Positions 44,352 through 54,577 are shown, counted from the first letter of the stretch. The stretch: 64,000 nucleotides of DNA from Aurelia coerulea (GCA_039566865.1 CM076951.1:17307484-17371483), one strand, 5' to 3'. Made by a program: numbers and translations. The notes: generated by a model not told the origin, from the letters alone.

Positions 44352-44884
44352 TGTTCGAAAATTGACACAAAGCCCTTAGCCCTGGTCAATTCAAGTGGGC
44401 CAGGGCGGGGCTAAGTGAGTTGAAAAAGGACACACAGCCCTTAGCCCTGGTCAATTCAAGTGGGCCAGGGCGGGGCTAAGTGAATTTATGGACAGAGACA
44501 TTATTTTATGGGACGGGACGGAACATTCACAAAATCAACGCAAACGAGTGACTTGGCAAAAAACATATACTAATTACTAACCGTTCAATTTTGGCACGCT
44601 GTAGAACTAATTAAGTTACTAATGACGTAGCGAACTAGCTAATTCAGGTTAAGTTGCTTTTGTATTAGGATTAATTTAGGACTTTTAATTTGCTGTTGGG
44701 AAATTGTAGCTAGTTTTTTGGGGGTTTTTTCATCGAGGCTGAGACAGATCAGGTGTGATATTTCGTCAAGGTTTTCTACAAGGTTTAAGACCCTAGACGG
44801 TCAATCTTTTTTGCGAGAGTTTTTTGTTTTAGTGTGCTGCGGAAAATTGCGAGTAAAGTCAGATCGGTCAAAGATTCCCCACAC
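44352..44884 (+). repeat. Left LTR of the mini-BEL element
   Basis: 533 bp. It matches the right LTR but has a ~62-bp tandem duplication of the segment from GACACA(A/C)AGCCC through GGCGGGGCTAAGTGA, and a ~14-bp extra piece near TTTTCTACAAGG. The duplicated unit itself is palindromic (TTAGCCCTGG...CCAGGGCGGGGCTAA). Confidence 0.9.
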
Positions 44885-44890
44885 TAAAGT

Positions 44891-44908
44891 GGCGACCACG
44901 AAGGGACA
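44891..44908 (+). other. Primer-binding site, tRNA-Arg type
   Basis: TGGCGACCACGAAGGGAC, six bases after the left LTR, is the exact complement of a tRNA 3' end GTCCCTTCGTGGTCG-CCA. From memory this matches animal tRNA-Arg (UCG/CCG type). The leading TGG pairs with CCA, as expected for retrotransposon priming. Confidence 0.75.
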
Positions 44909-44953
44909 CTAACAAAACAGGAGCATAAAGGAATTTAAATCAAAGGAACAAAC

Positions 44954-45622
44954 ATGGGTACACTTGCCAAGCATCAAAAGGAACTCAATAAAGCGAGAGT
45001 ATCAATTCAGAGGGATAGAAGGGATATAATGGATAGAAGAGAGTATCGATTCAGAGGATAAGGATGACATTGCACTGGCATATTAGAGAACTGTGAGATT
45101 AATACAAGGGTTGGAACAAGCAAAGGACGAAGTCATACAATCAATGTTAGAGGAAGATAAAACGATGAGTGAGATCAAGGAATGGGATATCAAGCAAAAG
45201 GAAGATATCATATATTTTTCGAGATAAAAGAAAGAGGTTTAAGGGAAAGTTAGAGGAAATAAATGACAAGAAAAAGGGAGACAGATTTTGAGCATCAAAA
45301 ATCAATAATGGAGGAACAATTCAGAATACATCGAGAGGAAGGAAGGGAAAGAGAAGCCATTAAGATTCGTTTACATGAAAGAGAGGAGGAAATGTATCAG
45401 AGAAAATTAGCTATGGAAAGGGAAGTAGAAAAGGAGCGTAAGGAAGAGGAGAAATCTAAGCCACAAGCAGTAAAGTTTAGAGGATGTGTTTATTGCGGCT
45501 TGAGTAATCATAAAGGAATAAATTGCAACAAGGTATTGGATATTGCAACAAGGAGAGATATTTTGAGGAAGAACAAGCTATGCTTTAATTGTACAGGGTT
45601 TGGACATCCTGCAGCAAAATGA
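44954..45622 (+). pseudogene. Gag of the mini-BEL element
   Basis: ATG 44,954 opens MGTLAKHQKELNKARVSIQR but runs into a stop after ~36 codons. From 45,263 an open frame encodes a highly charged coiled-coil-like region (EREAIKIRLHEREEEMYQRK). Two zinc-knuckle-like motifs follow: CVYCGLSNHKGINC and CFNCTGFGHPAAK. A frameshift at about 45,618 separates the rest of the second knuckle (CLKCGSRHHTSLC), which lies in the next frame. It binds RNA in the virus-like particle in family members. Confidence 0.75.
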
Positions 45623-46997
45623 CGATATAAAATGTGGATGCTTAAAATGTGGCAGCAGACACCACACTTCGCTATGTGATGCTAACATATCACCCATACA
45701 GCCTGTTGAAAAGCCACCGGAAAACACTGTTAAAAAGGCCCTAGGAGCAGTCATTCGTGAGGCAGCATTGCATCCAATCGTTGTTGCAAAAGTCAATGGT
45801 ATTAATGCTCGTATTCTACTTGACACTGGCGCAGGTAGTTCATATATCTGCACAAAATTGATAACGGATTTGAAGTTGAAGCCTAAGCGAGCCAAGACGA
45901 GAACAATCGAGCAATTGTACGGGACTGTGACAAAGCAAGTGGAAATGTATAACGTTACAATCATATCCAATGCTTTCGGAGATTTCAAAATCAGTTTAGA
46001 CTGCATCAACAGAGAGAAAGAGATCTTAACACATTTCCAAACCAAAGAATACAAGAAGAATAACCAACCTTTGCGAAGGCTGGTGTTCAGCGACAAGGAA
46101 ACAAGCGATGACAAATTACCACTTCATCTAATTCTGGGGGTTGTTGATTATCAAAGGATAAAATCAAATGAACCTGGCATCCTCGGACACATTCCTGACA
46201 AGGATCCAGGTGCTGAACTGACCATGTTGGGCTGGCTATTGTCAGGAAGAGCAGTGTCATCGACACCGGAGCCAGAGAAGAATTTCTTTCTCAATTCTTC
46301 AAAGAGAGAATTCGAGCAAATGTGTTCCCTGGACGTAATAGACTCAGCAGGCAACATGAAACAAGATGAGAGTCTTCACCAAGACTTCACGGATCATCCA
46401 GAGGGATTACCGGAAAATCGGGAGTTATCAATAGCAAGATTGAAAAGCACGACGGAAAGGTATAAAACACTAGGCACAACCAAACAAGGGAGGACGAGGA
46501 AGAAGATGAAGACAAGAAGGAAGAGGAAAAGAACGAAGGTGGACAAGAAGGCGGAAACAAACCAACAGTTGAAGATATTTCGGATGATGATGAGGATACA
46601 GAAAACAAGGATAAAAGCAAAAAGACAAATAAAACACACTAGAGATGTTGCAGACATTCCAATAATGGGGGAGGTTGTATCACTTCAAGAGGATATCAAA
46701 GACAAAGCACAGTGGCGGATTGCCAGAGTTTTAGGTCACATCGAGGGAAAAGACAAAGTTATACGAGGATTGACATTCAAATTAGGCAATGGTTATGAGA
46801 TCAAAAGACCGTTGCAGCTCGTTTGTAAGATTAAAATAGGGGGAGAAAATACGACAAATGAAAGAAAGTTGACCAAAGTACTAAATCCAAAAGCAAAAGA
46901 GTTTGAGCCAGGCAAAGTCAGGCCAACACGAAGAGCCAAGCAAACAGCCAGAGATCAAATTAAAGGAACTTATATCTATGAGGAAGAATTGGACTAA
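45600..46997 (+). CDS. Mini-Pol: aspartic protease joined to integrase C-terminal domain (DUF5641-like)
   Basis: A single open frame of ~465 codons. It opens with the last zinc knuckle (CGSRHHTSLC). The BEL/Pao protease follows, with ARILLDTGAGSSYICTKL as active site and the DUF1758 part (LPLHLILGVVDYQRIKSNEP, then ELTMLGWLLSGRAV). A lysine/arginine-rich linker (about residues 290-345) leads straight into a DUF5641-like end: IMGEVVSLQED, WRIARVLGHIEGKDKVIRG and IKRPLQLVCKI. Reverse transcriptase, RNase H and integrase core are absent without loss of frame. The protein could process Gag but not copy or insert DNA, so it would need help from a full BEL element. Confidence 0.82.
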   Translation: MDILQQNDDIKCGCLKCGSRHHTSLCDANISPIQPVEKPPENTVKKALGAVIREAALHPIVVAKVNGINARILLDTGAGSSYICTKLITDLKLKPKRAKTRTIEQLYGTVTKQVEMYNVTIISNAFGDFKISLDCINREKEILTHFQTKEYKKNNQPLRRLVFSDKETSDDKLPLHLILGVVDYQRIKSNEPGILGHIPDKDPGAELTMLGWLLSGRAVSSTPEPEKNFFLNSSKREFEQMCSLDVIDSAGNMKQDESLHQDFTDHPEGLPENRELSIARLKSTTERYKTLGTTKQGRTRKKMKTRRKRKRTKVDKKAETNQQLKIFRMMMRIQKTRIKAKRQIKHTRDVADIPIMGEVVSLQEDIKDKAQWRIARVLGHIEGKDKVIRGLTFKLGNGYEIKRPLQLVCKIKIGGENTTNERKLTKVLNPKAKEFEPGKVRPTRRAKQTARDQIKGTYIYEEELD

Positions 46998-47041
46998 ATA
47001 AATTTATGTTCAAGCTGCTTCACACTTGAACAGTGGGAGGG

Positions 47042-47495
47042 TGTTCAAAAATGGACACAAAGCCCTTAGGCCTGGTCAATTCAAGTGGGCCAGGGCGGGG
47101 CTAAGTGAATTTATGGACAGAGACATTATTTTATGGGGCGGGACGGAACATTCACAAAATCAACGCAAACGAGTGACTTGGCAAAAAACATATACTAATT
47201 ACTAACTGCTCAATTTTGGCACGCTGTAGAACTAATTAAGTTACTAATGACGTAGATAACTAGTTAATTCAGGTTAAGTTGCTTTTGTATTAGGATTAAT
47301 TTAGGACTTTTAATTTGCTGTTGGGAAATTGTAGCTAGGTTTTTGGAGGTTTTTTTCATCGAGGCTGAGACAGATCAGGTGTGATATTTCGTCAAGGTTT
47401 AAGACCCAAGACGGTCAATCTTTTTTGCGAGTTTTTTGTTTTAGTGTGCTGCAGAAAATTGCGAGTAAAGTCAGATCGGTCAAAGATTCCCCACA
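47042..47495 (+). repeat. Right LTR of the mini-BEL element
   Basis: 454 bp, nearly identical to the left LTR apart from the missing duplication and scattered substitutions. Starts TGTTCAAAAATGGACAC and ends GATTCCCCACA. Confidence 0.9.
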
Positions 47496-47826
47496 TCAGC
47501 GACCTCAGCTGAAGATGCCTCCAAGATGACATGAAATCTCCAACCAACCACACAAAAGCAGTGCAATGAGTAGAAATGAAAATAATGGCAAGTAGAACGG
47601 TTTTCTTATTGCAGTTTCTTGCTCCTAAGCAATCTGCAAACCCTTTTTTACATCTTCCTAAACATGGCTTAGGAAGGGATGGGATAATCCTACATGCTGA
47701 TACATTGTTTGCGATGAAGCATTTTCTTAGGTCACCCGCTACTTGCTGAAAAATATCTTCATTTTCAAGAGCAAGTTGAAATCTCCGGTATTATTACCAC
47801 GGTATTTATGTACTGTTTTCTTTCAG

Positions 47827-48073
47827 GTTGGAGCAACAGTGATCCTGTTACGAAATCTCAATCCAAAGAAAGGTCTTTGTAATGGGCTTATAATTTGCGA
47901 ATTGAAAAGTCATCCCCTACTTGCCGAGATAATTGTCAGCCAGTTCAGAGGGCAGCATGTTCTTCTGTCAAGGATTACATTAGCTCCCCAAAATACAAAC
48001 ATACCAATTCACCTCTCTAGAAGACAATATCCTTTGCGACTGGCCTATTGCCTGACAATAAATAAGGCACAAG
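47827..48073 (+). CDS. Helitron helicase exon (motif V region)
   Basis: Acceptor TGTTTTCTTTCAG at 47,826 and donor CAAG/GTGCAT after 48,073. It encodes VGATVILLRNLNPKKGLCNG through RRQYPLRLAYCLTINKAQG, the conserved Pif1/Helitron helicase segment. It is in frame with LDLK at 43,924 (phase 0) and ends phase 1, matching the next exon. Confidence 0.8.
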
Positions 48074-48284
48074 GTGCATATATGTTAGACAAGTTCTCTT
48101 CACTTGGTTCGTTATTCAAACGCCCACTGACAATTCAAACTGGAGACCCAACCCCCGACCCCAACTGCTTGCCATTACTGACATCTTAGTGGAATGCGCC
48201 TGCGCTATTTGCTCCTTGAAAGAATGTTAACCACCCTCTAATGTGACATTCCCATTTTTAAATGTTCTCATTGCTGTATTTCAG

Positions 48285-48433
48285 GCCAATCATTACGGTG
48301 TGTCAGCGTTCATCTCTCTTAGGATGAATTCAGCCACGGACAATTATGCGTCGCTTTCTCACGGGCTACATCAATGGCAGGAATCAAAGTTGTTACATCA
48401 GATGGTCGTCACACGGGCAAAATATTGTACTGA
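48285..48433 (+). pseudogene. Last Helitron helicase exon (motif VI)
   Basis: Acceptor TGTATTTCAG at 48,284. In phase with the previous exon it reads GQSL, a TAG, then FSHGQLCVAFSRATSMAGIK and VVTSDGRHTGKILY before TGA at 48,431-48,433. The HGQLYVALSR-type block is diagnostic for Helitron helicases. A longer open frame in another phase over the same bases is a shadow. Confidence 0.75.
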
Positions 48434-48547
48434 GAGGTTCTACGGTAATAAGCAACTGTCACACAACGCAGTCATAAAAAATAAAGCACACTATATGGAA
48501 TGTATGATCATGCAGCTTACACACAAGGAAGCGCAGACAATGATGCA

Positions 48548-48944
48548 TAGGGTAGGGTGGGGTAATGTGGGTTTACGATCTACATTGAGCAAAATCTCAA
48601 AATGCATAGCTGGTAAAACGACACTAAAGGAACTTAATTTTTGAGTGTATAACTATTTATCGTTTTAGATAAGAGAACATGGACCCAAAAGGTACCACAA
48701 CAGTGGCAGGAGAAAGTTTTTCTTTACTTTAAAATTATTGCACAGTAGGCCCTTCAGTAAAGTGATTTTATATAACGAGTGGAGATAAAAGATGCATGTT
48801 TTATATAAAAAGGCAGCTCATTGTGTAAACATTACAAGAAAAGTAGCCAACCTTCCTTCCATTTAACAGGGAGGGATATTTCTAACAAAAAGCTCAGTAG
48901 ACCCACTTTACCCCGTGCACCCACATTACCCCCACCCTACCCTA
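48548..48944. mobile_element. 397-bp MITE with TAGGGTAGGGTGGGG ends
   Basis: TAGGGTAGGGTGGGGTAATG at the left, and CATTACCCCCACCCTACCC then TA at the right, form a ~25-bp inverted repeat with TA borders, suggesting a Tc1/mariner-type MITE. Non-coding AT-rich interior. Confidence 0.65.
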
Positions 48945-50013
48945 CAACATGGAATTCAATACAAAATAATATTGTTGCCTGTGCCGTAAGTCGATAATGT
49001 CAATAAAACATACATTCAAAATACGCTTTGTACAATTCACAGAGTTCACAGTGCAATTCATGGCCATCATCATGTGAGGGTTTTTACTGTTGCCTTTAGC
49101 ATGTTTATAGCGGCCACTCAACTATGGCATAGCTATGTCTATTCCTTTCATATCCATGAAAAGTAACATGTCGTTAAAATATTCCTTTGCATTACTATGA
49201 ACAGCAGCTTTGTAGAGCGGACACATGACGCAACTTTCGTCACATCAAAATTGATACACAAAAAAAAACTACACCAATGGGCAACAGATTCTTTCCCGCC
49301 AAGCAATTATTTGGTATGACGGTGGGTCTCCATTTTAGATTGGTTTATAAATTCTGTTTTACCCATTTTTGTTTTTACTTTCTCCCATATTTGAGACCAA
49401 CAAAAGTAATCCAGAATTTCAGGAACCCAACATGACATAACTACAAATTCTTCCTCAAAAATAATATTTGCTCAATTTTTAAAACGCTATGATAACCAGG
49501 GTAGCCCTTTCCTAACAATATAAGAAAAATAGGTTGAACATATAAACACATCTTCCTTACTAACTAGCGCATAATTGAATGCCAATTACAACGGCGGGCC
49601 AGCGCGGCGTGTGGCAAGCCTAGTTTATCTCTAAAATTCGCAGAATAACAAACCTTTCTTTTTTCAAAGCTGTGGGGAAAATCCCGAAAATATCCACTTG
49701 CACCCTTTTTCCTCCCAAATGGATCATGCTCGTTTTCCTACTAAATGCACTTGCTAACTCCAGATTAATGATTAAATACCTTAAAAGGGTTGAAATAAGG
49801 TCCTCTAAAAGTTTGTTTTCCGTTTCTCAATTTATCCACTTCAGAAACAGCCCTTGACGATCGACCAGTTTTCTTTTTAACAGTAACAGTAACAGGAAAA
49901 CAGTACAAATAGGGTTAACTGCAGTTTTGTTTGATATATGCCTACAAGAAACTGCAAACAAAGATTTCATGATGGAGCTTTCTGGAAGCTTGGCACATAA
50001 GTAAATGTTGAGC
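48945..50013. other. No gene seen
   Basis: No coding motif, splice-bounded exon or inverted-repeat element recognised. Confidence 0.4.
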
Positions 50014-50463
50014 GGTTTTGGTCTTGCATTGATAAATTGCAAGACCAAAACCGACGAAACCTTCGAAACCACCAACGAAACCAACGAAACCTTCGAAACC
50101 AACGAAACCTTCAACATAAGACAACGCCTCGACTGCAACTCCACTAACGTCATATACTTACTACAATGCAAACGATGCTTACGCGACAAAAAGACTGACT
50201 GCCAATACATAGGACAAACAGGACGACGCATAAGAGACAGACTCAACGAACACCGACGAGACATTATAAACAAACGTTCCGACACATCCGGGGTTGCAGA
50301 ACACTTTTGTAAACCCAATCACTCCGTACAAGACTTGCAATTACTACCGCTACTTAAGATACATGACACCAGAGAGAGTGTTAGACGAGCCAAGGAAAAT
50401 TACTTCATTGACTTAGCGAACACTCTCTCACCCAACGGACTGAACAGAACCACAGACCGCTAA
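50014..50463 (+). pseudogene. Penelope-like element: GIY-YIG endonuclease end
   Basis: An open frame ending at TAA 50,461-50,463 encodes a Penelope-type GIY-YIG domain: NVIYLLQCKRCLRDKKTDC, QYIGQTGRRIRDRLNEHRRD, GVAEHFCKPNHSVQDLQLLP, and ENYFIDLANTLSPNGLN. Upstream, RQRLDCNSTN is the usual lead-in. The RT is absent, so this is a 5'-truncated copy. The first part of the frame is a tandem repeat of ACGAAACCTTCGAAACC units (about 50,053-50,112), giving NETFET-type repeats. A perfect 15-bp hairpin (GGTTTTGGTCTTGCA and its complement, 50,014-50,052) precedes it. Confidence 0.85.
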
Positions 50464-50582
50464 CAAACACAGTTGTAAGTAACCTAATCTACTCACTCTC
50501 TTACCTTACCTATTCTCCTCACTATCCCCATCATTATTATTATCATTATATCGCAGTTAGTTTCTAACATTGCATTTACATA

Positions 50583-50585
<3 letters not shown>

Positions 50586-50635
<50 letters not shown>

Positions 50636-50712
50636 CATCATCATATTATTATTATTATCACCATCAGCATTATTATTATCATTATTATTTTGATTAGCAT
50701 CATCATCATTTT
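50586..50712. repeat. (ATT)n/(TCA)n microsatellite
   Basis: Long run of ATT trinucleotides with CAT and TCA interruptions, about 120 nt downstream of the Penelope fragment. Confidence 0.95.
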
Positions 50713-51234
50713 ACTACATACATTACATAGCCGTTATAAACCTAACCCATATAACACTAGCGGGTAAATCCAGGAATTGCTCCGGCCGAGAATATTGGCC
50801 GAATATGCTCCGAAAAGTTCCGAGTAAAATGTACCATGAATGACTGCTGCTATTCAGCCGAAGCCGATTCATTATCGTAATATCGTTATCGTAAAATGTT
50901 GTTGTTGCTATACTCATAAATTATTTCTCCTTCGCAGCTACAGTGTCCTGATAGTGAAAATATTGAATGAAACGAGTAAAAATAATGTGACAATATTCCA
51001 TGAATTTGCTTGACGAAAATTACCACAATAGCTTTGCCATAAAAAAGAGCTTGTCAGAAGTGGAAAGCTCACTTTTTGAAGGATAAAAGATACCGTTCTA
51101 CGACGGCTGCCGGGTTGAAAAAGCTAAGAAACTTGTGTAATTGTCGGTAATTGTCAGCTTCATTTCCCCAGGTCACTCAATTTTTTTGACAGTAATAGCA
51201 AATGTTTTTACCCTGTCTTGAGTGCGAATTGTGC
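50713..51234. other. No gene seen
   Basis: Unique-looking sequence with no recognisable coding or repeat structure. Confidence 0.35.
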
Positions 51235-51646
51235 TACACGTAGTTTTTTATCAGAAACTAAGTTCCGGGGCTGGTAGGCAGCTTCTTAAATTTTTGGCTA
51301 TGTTGTACTCGGGTACCAGAGCCAAAAAATAATAAATGCTACCAAGAATTCCTTGTGTGTTTCTTATATTCTTAATGCCGGAAGTGTAGAGTTGACCTTG
51401 CTTTGTCTAAATGGTTCTCAAAACAAGTAAATAACATAATTCGCATTCAAAATAATGTCTAAATAATGTCCAAACAACTGCTATAACTGTACAGTGTCAA
51501 AACAATTTTTGAGTATGATAGGAAAATTAAAACTACAAATTACAAAAGATTCTTAGCTTTTTAAATTCAGGTAGGGTTGTTTCTTAACTTTCAAAAAATT
51601 GAGCCTACCGTTTCTTATAAGCGGTTTCTTATAAAAAATACGTGTA
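51235..51646. mobile_element. 412-bp MITE, TACACGTA...ATAAGAAAC ends
   Basis: Left end TACACGTAGTTTTTTATCAG and right end (reverse complement) TACACGTATTTTTTATAAGA are imperfect inverted repeats bordered by TA. The body is collinear with 18,970-19,364. A third, weaker relative is at 16,749-17,133. Confidence 0.7.
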
Positions 51647-52129
51647 TTACTGGTTTTTTCTGTAAAAAAACATGGATCAGCACTTAGCACTAAAAGTTTC
51701 TTAAGGATGTACTTCACACTTTAAAAACCAACTTTTCTCAAAATTATCGAATTTGGGTTTTTTGCAAAAAATGATTCTTCACACTTCCCTCCTTCGACGG
51801 TCCTGTCTACCGACTCTTATTCTAGAAATAAATTTTTAGAGTTCTTAGCTTAGAGTTTCTGAAATCTTTGGTCATCGTAGTACTAGTTTCTTATAAACCA
51901 GTTCCTTATCAAAAAAAGGGTACTTGTTTTGATTAATCTTGGAGCCTAACAGATTATCTCAACACTTTTAGGGTATCAACTATCAAAAATATAAGAAACT
52001 CATCGGAAACTTTTTTTGATAGCAAACATTCATGAACATACCTACCAGTCCTCATGAAATAATACAATAATGGGACAGGGTATATTTTTGGCTCATTTTA
52101 TATATCCCCAATTTCAACTCATACTTGTA
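51647..52129. other. No gene; partial repeat end
   Basis: A GTTTCTTATAAACCAGTTCC stretch at about 51,890 resembles the end of the neighbouring MITE family. Otherwise nothing is recognised. Confidence 0.35.
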
Positions 52130-52448
52130 GGCACATCCTTGAAGGATGTCTGGAATGCTAGTGAGTCTGGGGAGGAACTGATAAGAGGACAAGGGTGTTC
52201 TGTTCCGAGGTCATCAGACCTGCAGGAATTCAAAGAGCAGACAGGAAGGGGAAACGTCACGGAGTCAAATTTCGAAATGATATCTTAATTAGCGAAACGC
52301 ATGCGTCATCAAAGGACGCTCTTATGCAATTCACGCGCTGCATTTCGACTTGTTGGAAAGACAAATGTGCAGGTTTCTCTGAAAAAACGAAGTTGCTTGA
52401 TCAATCAGCTCTTAAAAGTACGCCAAGTCTATTGCACTCACTCACAAG
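52130..52448 (+). CDS. Candidate upstream exon of the MULE-PHD gene
   Basis: Acceptor CATACTTGTAG near 52,129 and donor ACAAG/GTATGTC after 52,448. The first third reads TSLKDVWNASESGEELIRGQ in one frame. The rest reads VIRPAGIQRADRKGKRHGVK, then FRNDILISETHASSKDALMQ and CWKDKCAGFSEKTKLLDQSA in another, so a frameshift near 52,190 is likely. It looks coding but its phase (2) does not join the exon at 54,578 (phase 0), so an exon is missing or there is another indel. Function unknown. Confidence 0.45.
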
Positions 52449-53706
52449 GTATGTCATCATGATTGAATTCGTATTCTTCGCAACTATAAATTAGAGCAAG
52501 TAATGAAAGTGAAAATAAAGTTGAAATATGCTGAGGATTTCCTCGAAGTTTTCAAACTTCTTGTTCTTAGCGATGTGACAGTTCAGTGGGAGCATCATGA
52601 CACAACTGAGAGTTGCAATACTGTAATGTAAACTGCTCAAGCAAAACATTGCAATTGGTTTTAATTCGCAGTAGTTTCATTTCATGAGGCATCTCATGTG
52701 AGATCTATAGTTTCTACAAACACGTGAACGAGCATGAAAAAGAAATAACATTCATTGGAAAAGAACAAATATCTAAACTGATATGTTGACAAAAACCTCT
52801 TTTGTACTGTATAGTGCTGATGAGATGTTGTTCTCTTTCTATCAAGAAATAGGTCTACGATGGAAGGACCAGCCTGAGAAGTACTGTCCCAATACTGTAC
52901 TATACAGCGATTGACTTGAGGCGAAACAATGGAATAAAACACACATCGACAATGGTAAGTTGCCCTGCCATAAGAAAAATAACGCAATGCATCGTCACAT
53001 AATTCTGGAGCTGATTGGTTAGAGCTGTTTGCAATGTTAGATACGCTCCATTGGAAAGTTTTCATGAGATGAGACATTTTTTCTGCATTATACTGTGCAT
53101 ATGTGAAAAGTGTGGACGCTTAAAGCTTTATTACCGCTGTATAAAGCGCACCTGAATTATTGGCAGCCAATAGCTCAGTTTTCAGCCTCGCAAGTATCGT
53201 TTAGTTAATATTTTCCGGTATTGCTTTCTAAAACAGAATTGGGAAAACATGTTAAAGAAATAACTTTACTCGGGGGCAATGCCAGTTTCTGGCATAATGC
53301 CACAAATTATTACCCTATGCTGAGGGCATCAACTCTGTGTTCGAGCGTGATGCAATGATTGTTGATTATCCTGGTAAGGCGGTAATGCCTGCTTATTGCT
53401 TATTACAGCTTCGACCCCCTTGATACTTTCGATTCGAACATGAACCACAAAGCAAAGAGCATCTAATGGCTTCGTCTGCAATAGACCTTTTAGCTTTTCT
53501 GCAAAAGAGCCTGGATCGAGCGTTGTTTTTATACATTTTTATACGCGACGTTCGATTGAGTAGCGTTAGAGCTTCTATCACTGTTGTGCACATTCGAAAA
53601 TTCTATAAAATGTAAAAAGATATCATTCGATTCTGCTTCATTTCAGAATAGCTAAAAGGTCTATGGCTTCCTGCAAGGCCTTCGATCATTTTGGCTTAAC
53701 ATAGAG
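52449..53706. other. Probable intron, no gene recognised
   Basis: No motif-bearing frame on either strand and no clear inverted-repeat element. If the flanking exons belong to one gene this is intronic. Confidence 0.35.
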
Positions 53707-54359
53707 TACAGTAAAAACCTGCGTAAGCCGGTTTTCCACTAGCCGAATTTTTTCGTGCGAAGCGAATTTTTTCGTGTGCAAGCATGCGCACTTTGATATC
53801 AACAGGCGCCACATTTTCGCTGGCTCCTTTTCTCTGCGAAAAAGTGAGTTTGAACAGTTTCTACTTTTCAGCCGCGACGAAAAAATTCGCTTCGTGCGAA
53901 AAAATTAAGAACCTACAATTTTGCAAGTCAGCCTGACTAAGTTCTTATGTTTTGGGTATTTAGTGGGAAGTGAGGCTGTTCAGGTTCTTAAATTGGTTCT
54001 TATTTTATTCAGGGTTTTGGGAAATTTCTTTTCTTCAGATTCAAACTTCGGGCCTATCATTTAATGTCAGTTCACATCACTTGAGTTTATGAGGTATCAT
54101 TCACAACAGAATTTGTGAAAGAATCAGAAATTTATATATAATAGAAAGAAAAGCCTTCATAAGCTTCTCATCAGATAATCTAAAAGTTTTTTATTCCTCC
54201 ACTAACTCCTGCTGTGAATAAGACTCCATGTTCTCTAGAAATAAGAACCTGTTTCAAATATCAGGCTGAATGGGTTCTTATACAATAGGTGTCTAACTGC
54301 AAAATTTTAGCCTGTAGGTTCTTAATCGAGTAGGTTTTTATACGGGCGTTTTTACTATA
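53707..54359. mobile_element. 653-bp MITE with a nested 161-bp hairpin
   Basis: TACAGTAAAAACC at the left and GTTTTTACTATA at the right are inverted ends with TA borders. Inside, 53,746-53,906 is itself a foldback with ~30-bp arms reading AATTTTTTCGTGCGAAGCGA and its near complement, so one repeat seems inserted in another. Confidence 0.55.
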
Positions 54360-54577
54360 ATCAATTATATCATAACTGATTCCTTCCGGGCAATTCCGAA
54401 AATATTAACTATCGCGGCCTCTGGTAAATTGCCCTTGAAAACAGTTATCATGGGATTAAGATAAATTACCAAATCCTAAGATAAATGCCTTGATTTTCCA
54501 ATGAAGCCATGTGTAAAAATGTACCTATAACAGATTATGTCCTGAAATTGACTAACATTTTCCTCATTTTTTCGTAG

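Larger units (their letters stand above)
44352..47495 (+). mobile_element. Internally deleted BEL/Pao element with two LTRs, in the Helitron intron
   Basis: Two long direct repeats (44,352-44,884 and 47,042-47,495) start TGTTC and end CCCCACA. A primer-binding site follows the left one, and a purine tract (CAGTGGGAGGG, about 47,030-47,041) precedes the right one. Inside are Gag with zinc knuckles and a Pol that runs from protease directly to the integrase C-terminal domain. RT, RNase H and integrase core are missing, so the element is non-autonomous. It lies in intron 1 of the Helitron gene (43,925-47,826). The flanks GCAAT and TCAGC do not match, so no target duplication is visible. Confidence 0.88.
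40315..48433 (+). pseudogene. Helitron Rep/helicase gene, broken, with introns and nested insertions
   Basis: The N-terminal part (40,315-40,423) continues after a SINE at about 40,681 with RFAQLYIIDTREAI and NPYAQQFRRMGKV. The Helitron Rep domain follows: PLLFPYGESSW, DDMALVRKFGRPDIFL, VELQKRGLPHVHMLLFL (HUH at 41,688-41,696) and KYIFKYIHKGYD with the two catalytic-type Tyr. The linker YKLHDRSHT...AVHRPF is frameshifted. The Pif1 helicase has GSGGTGKT (43,067-43,090), WDEVSM and GGDFRPVLPVI. Coding reaches LHKLDLK (43,924), resumes after an intron at 47,827 with VGATVILLRNLNP and ends LTINKAQG at 48,073. The last exon (48,285-48,433) gives QSL, then SHGQLCVAFSRATSMAGIK (motif VI). TAA at 41,089-41,091 and 41,636-41,638, a TAG in the last exon and several frameshifts make it dead. 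Confidence 0.88.

Noticed and set aside
48243..48644. 133-codon open frame after the Helitron helicase exon
   Set aside because: A different phase of the same bases gives the diagnostic Helitron motif VI (SHGQLCVAFSR) after proper splicing, so the longer frame is a shadow.
50586..50712. CRISPR-like or satellite array
   Set aside because: It is a simple (ATT)n microsatellite without spacers.
52694..53077. 127-codon minus-strand open frame
   Set aside because: No motif, no splice context and unremarkable composition; probably chance.
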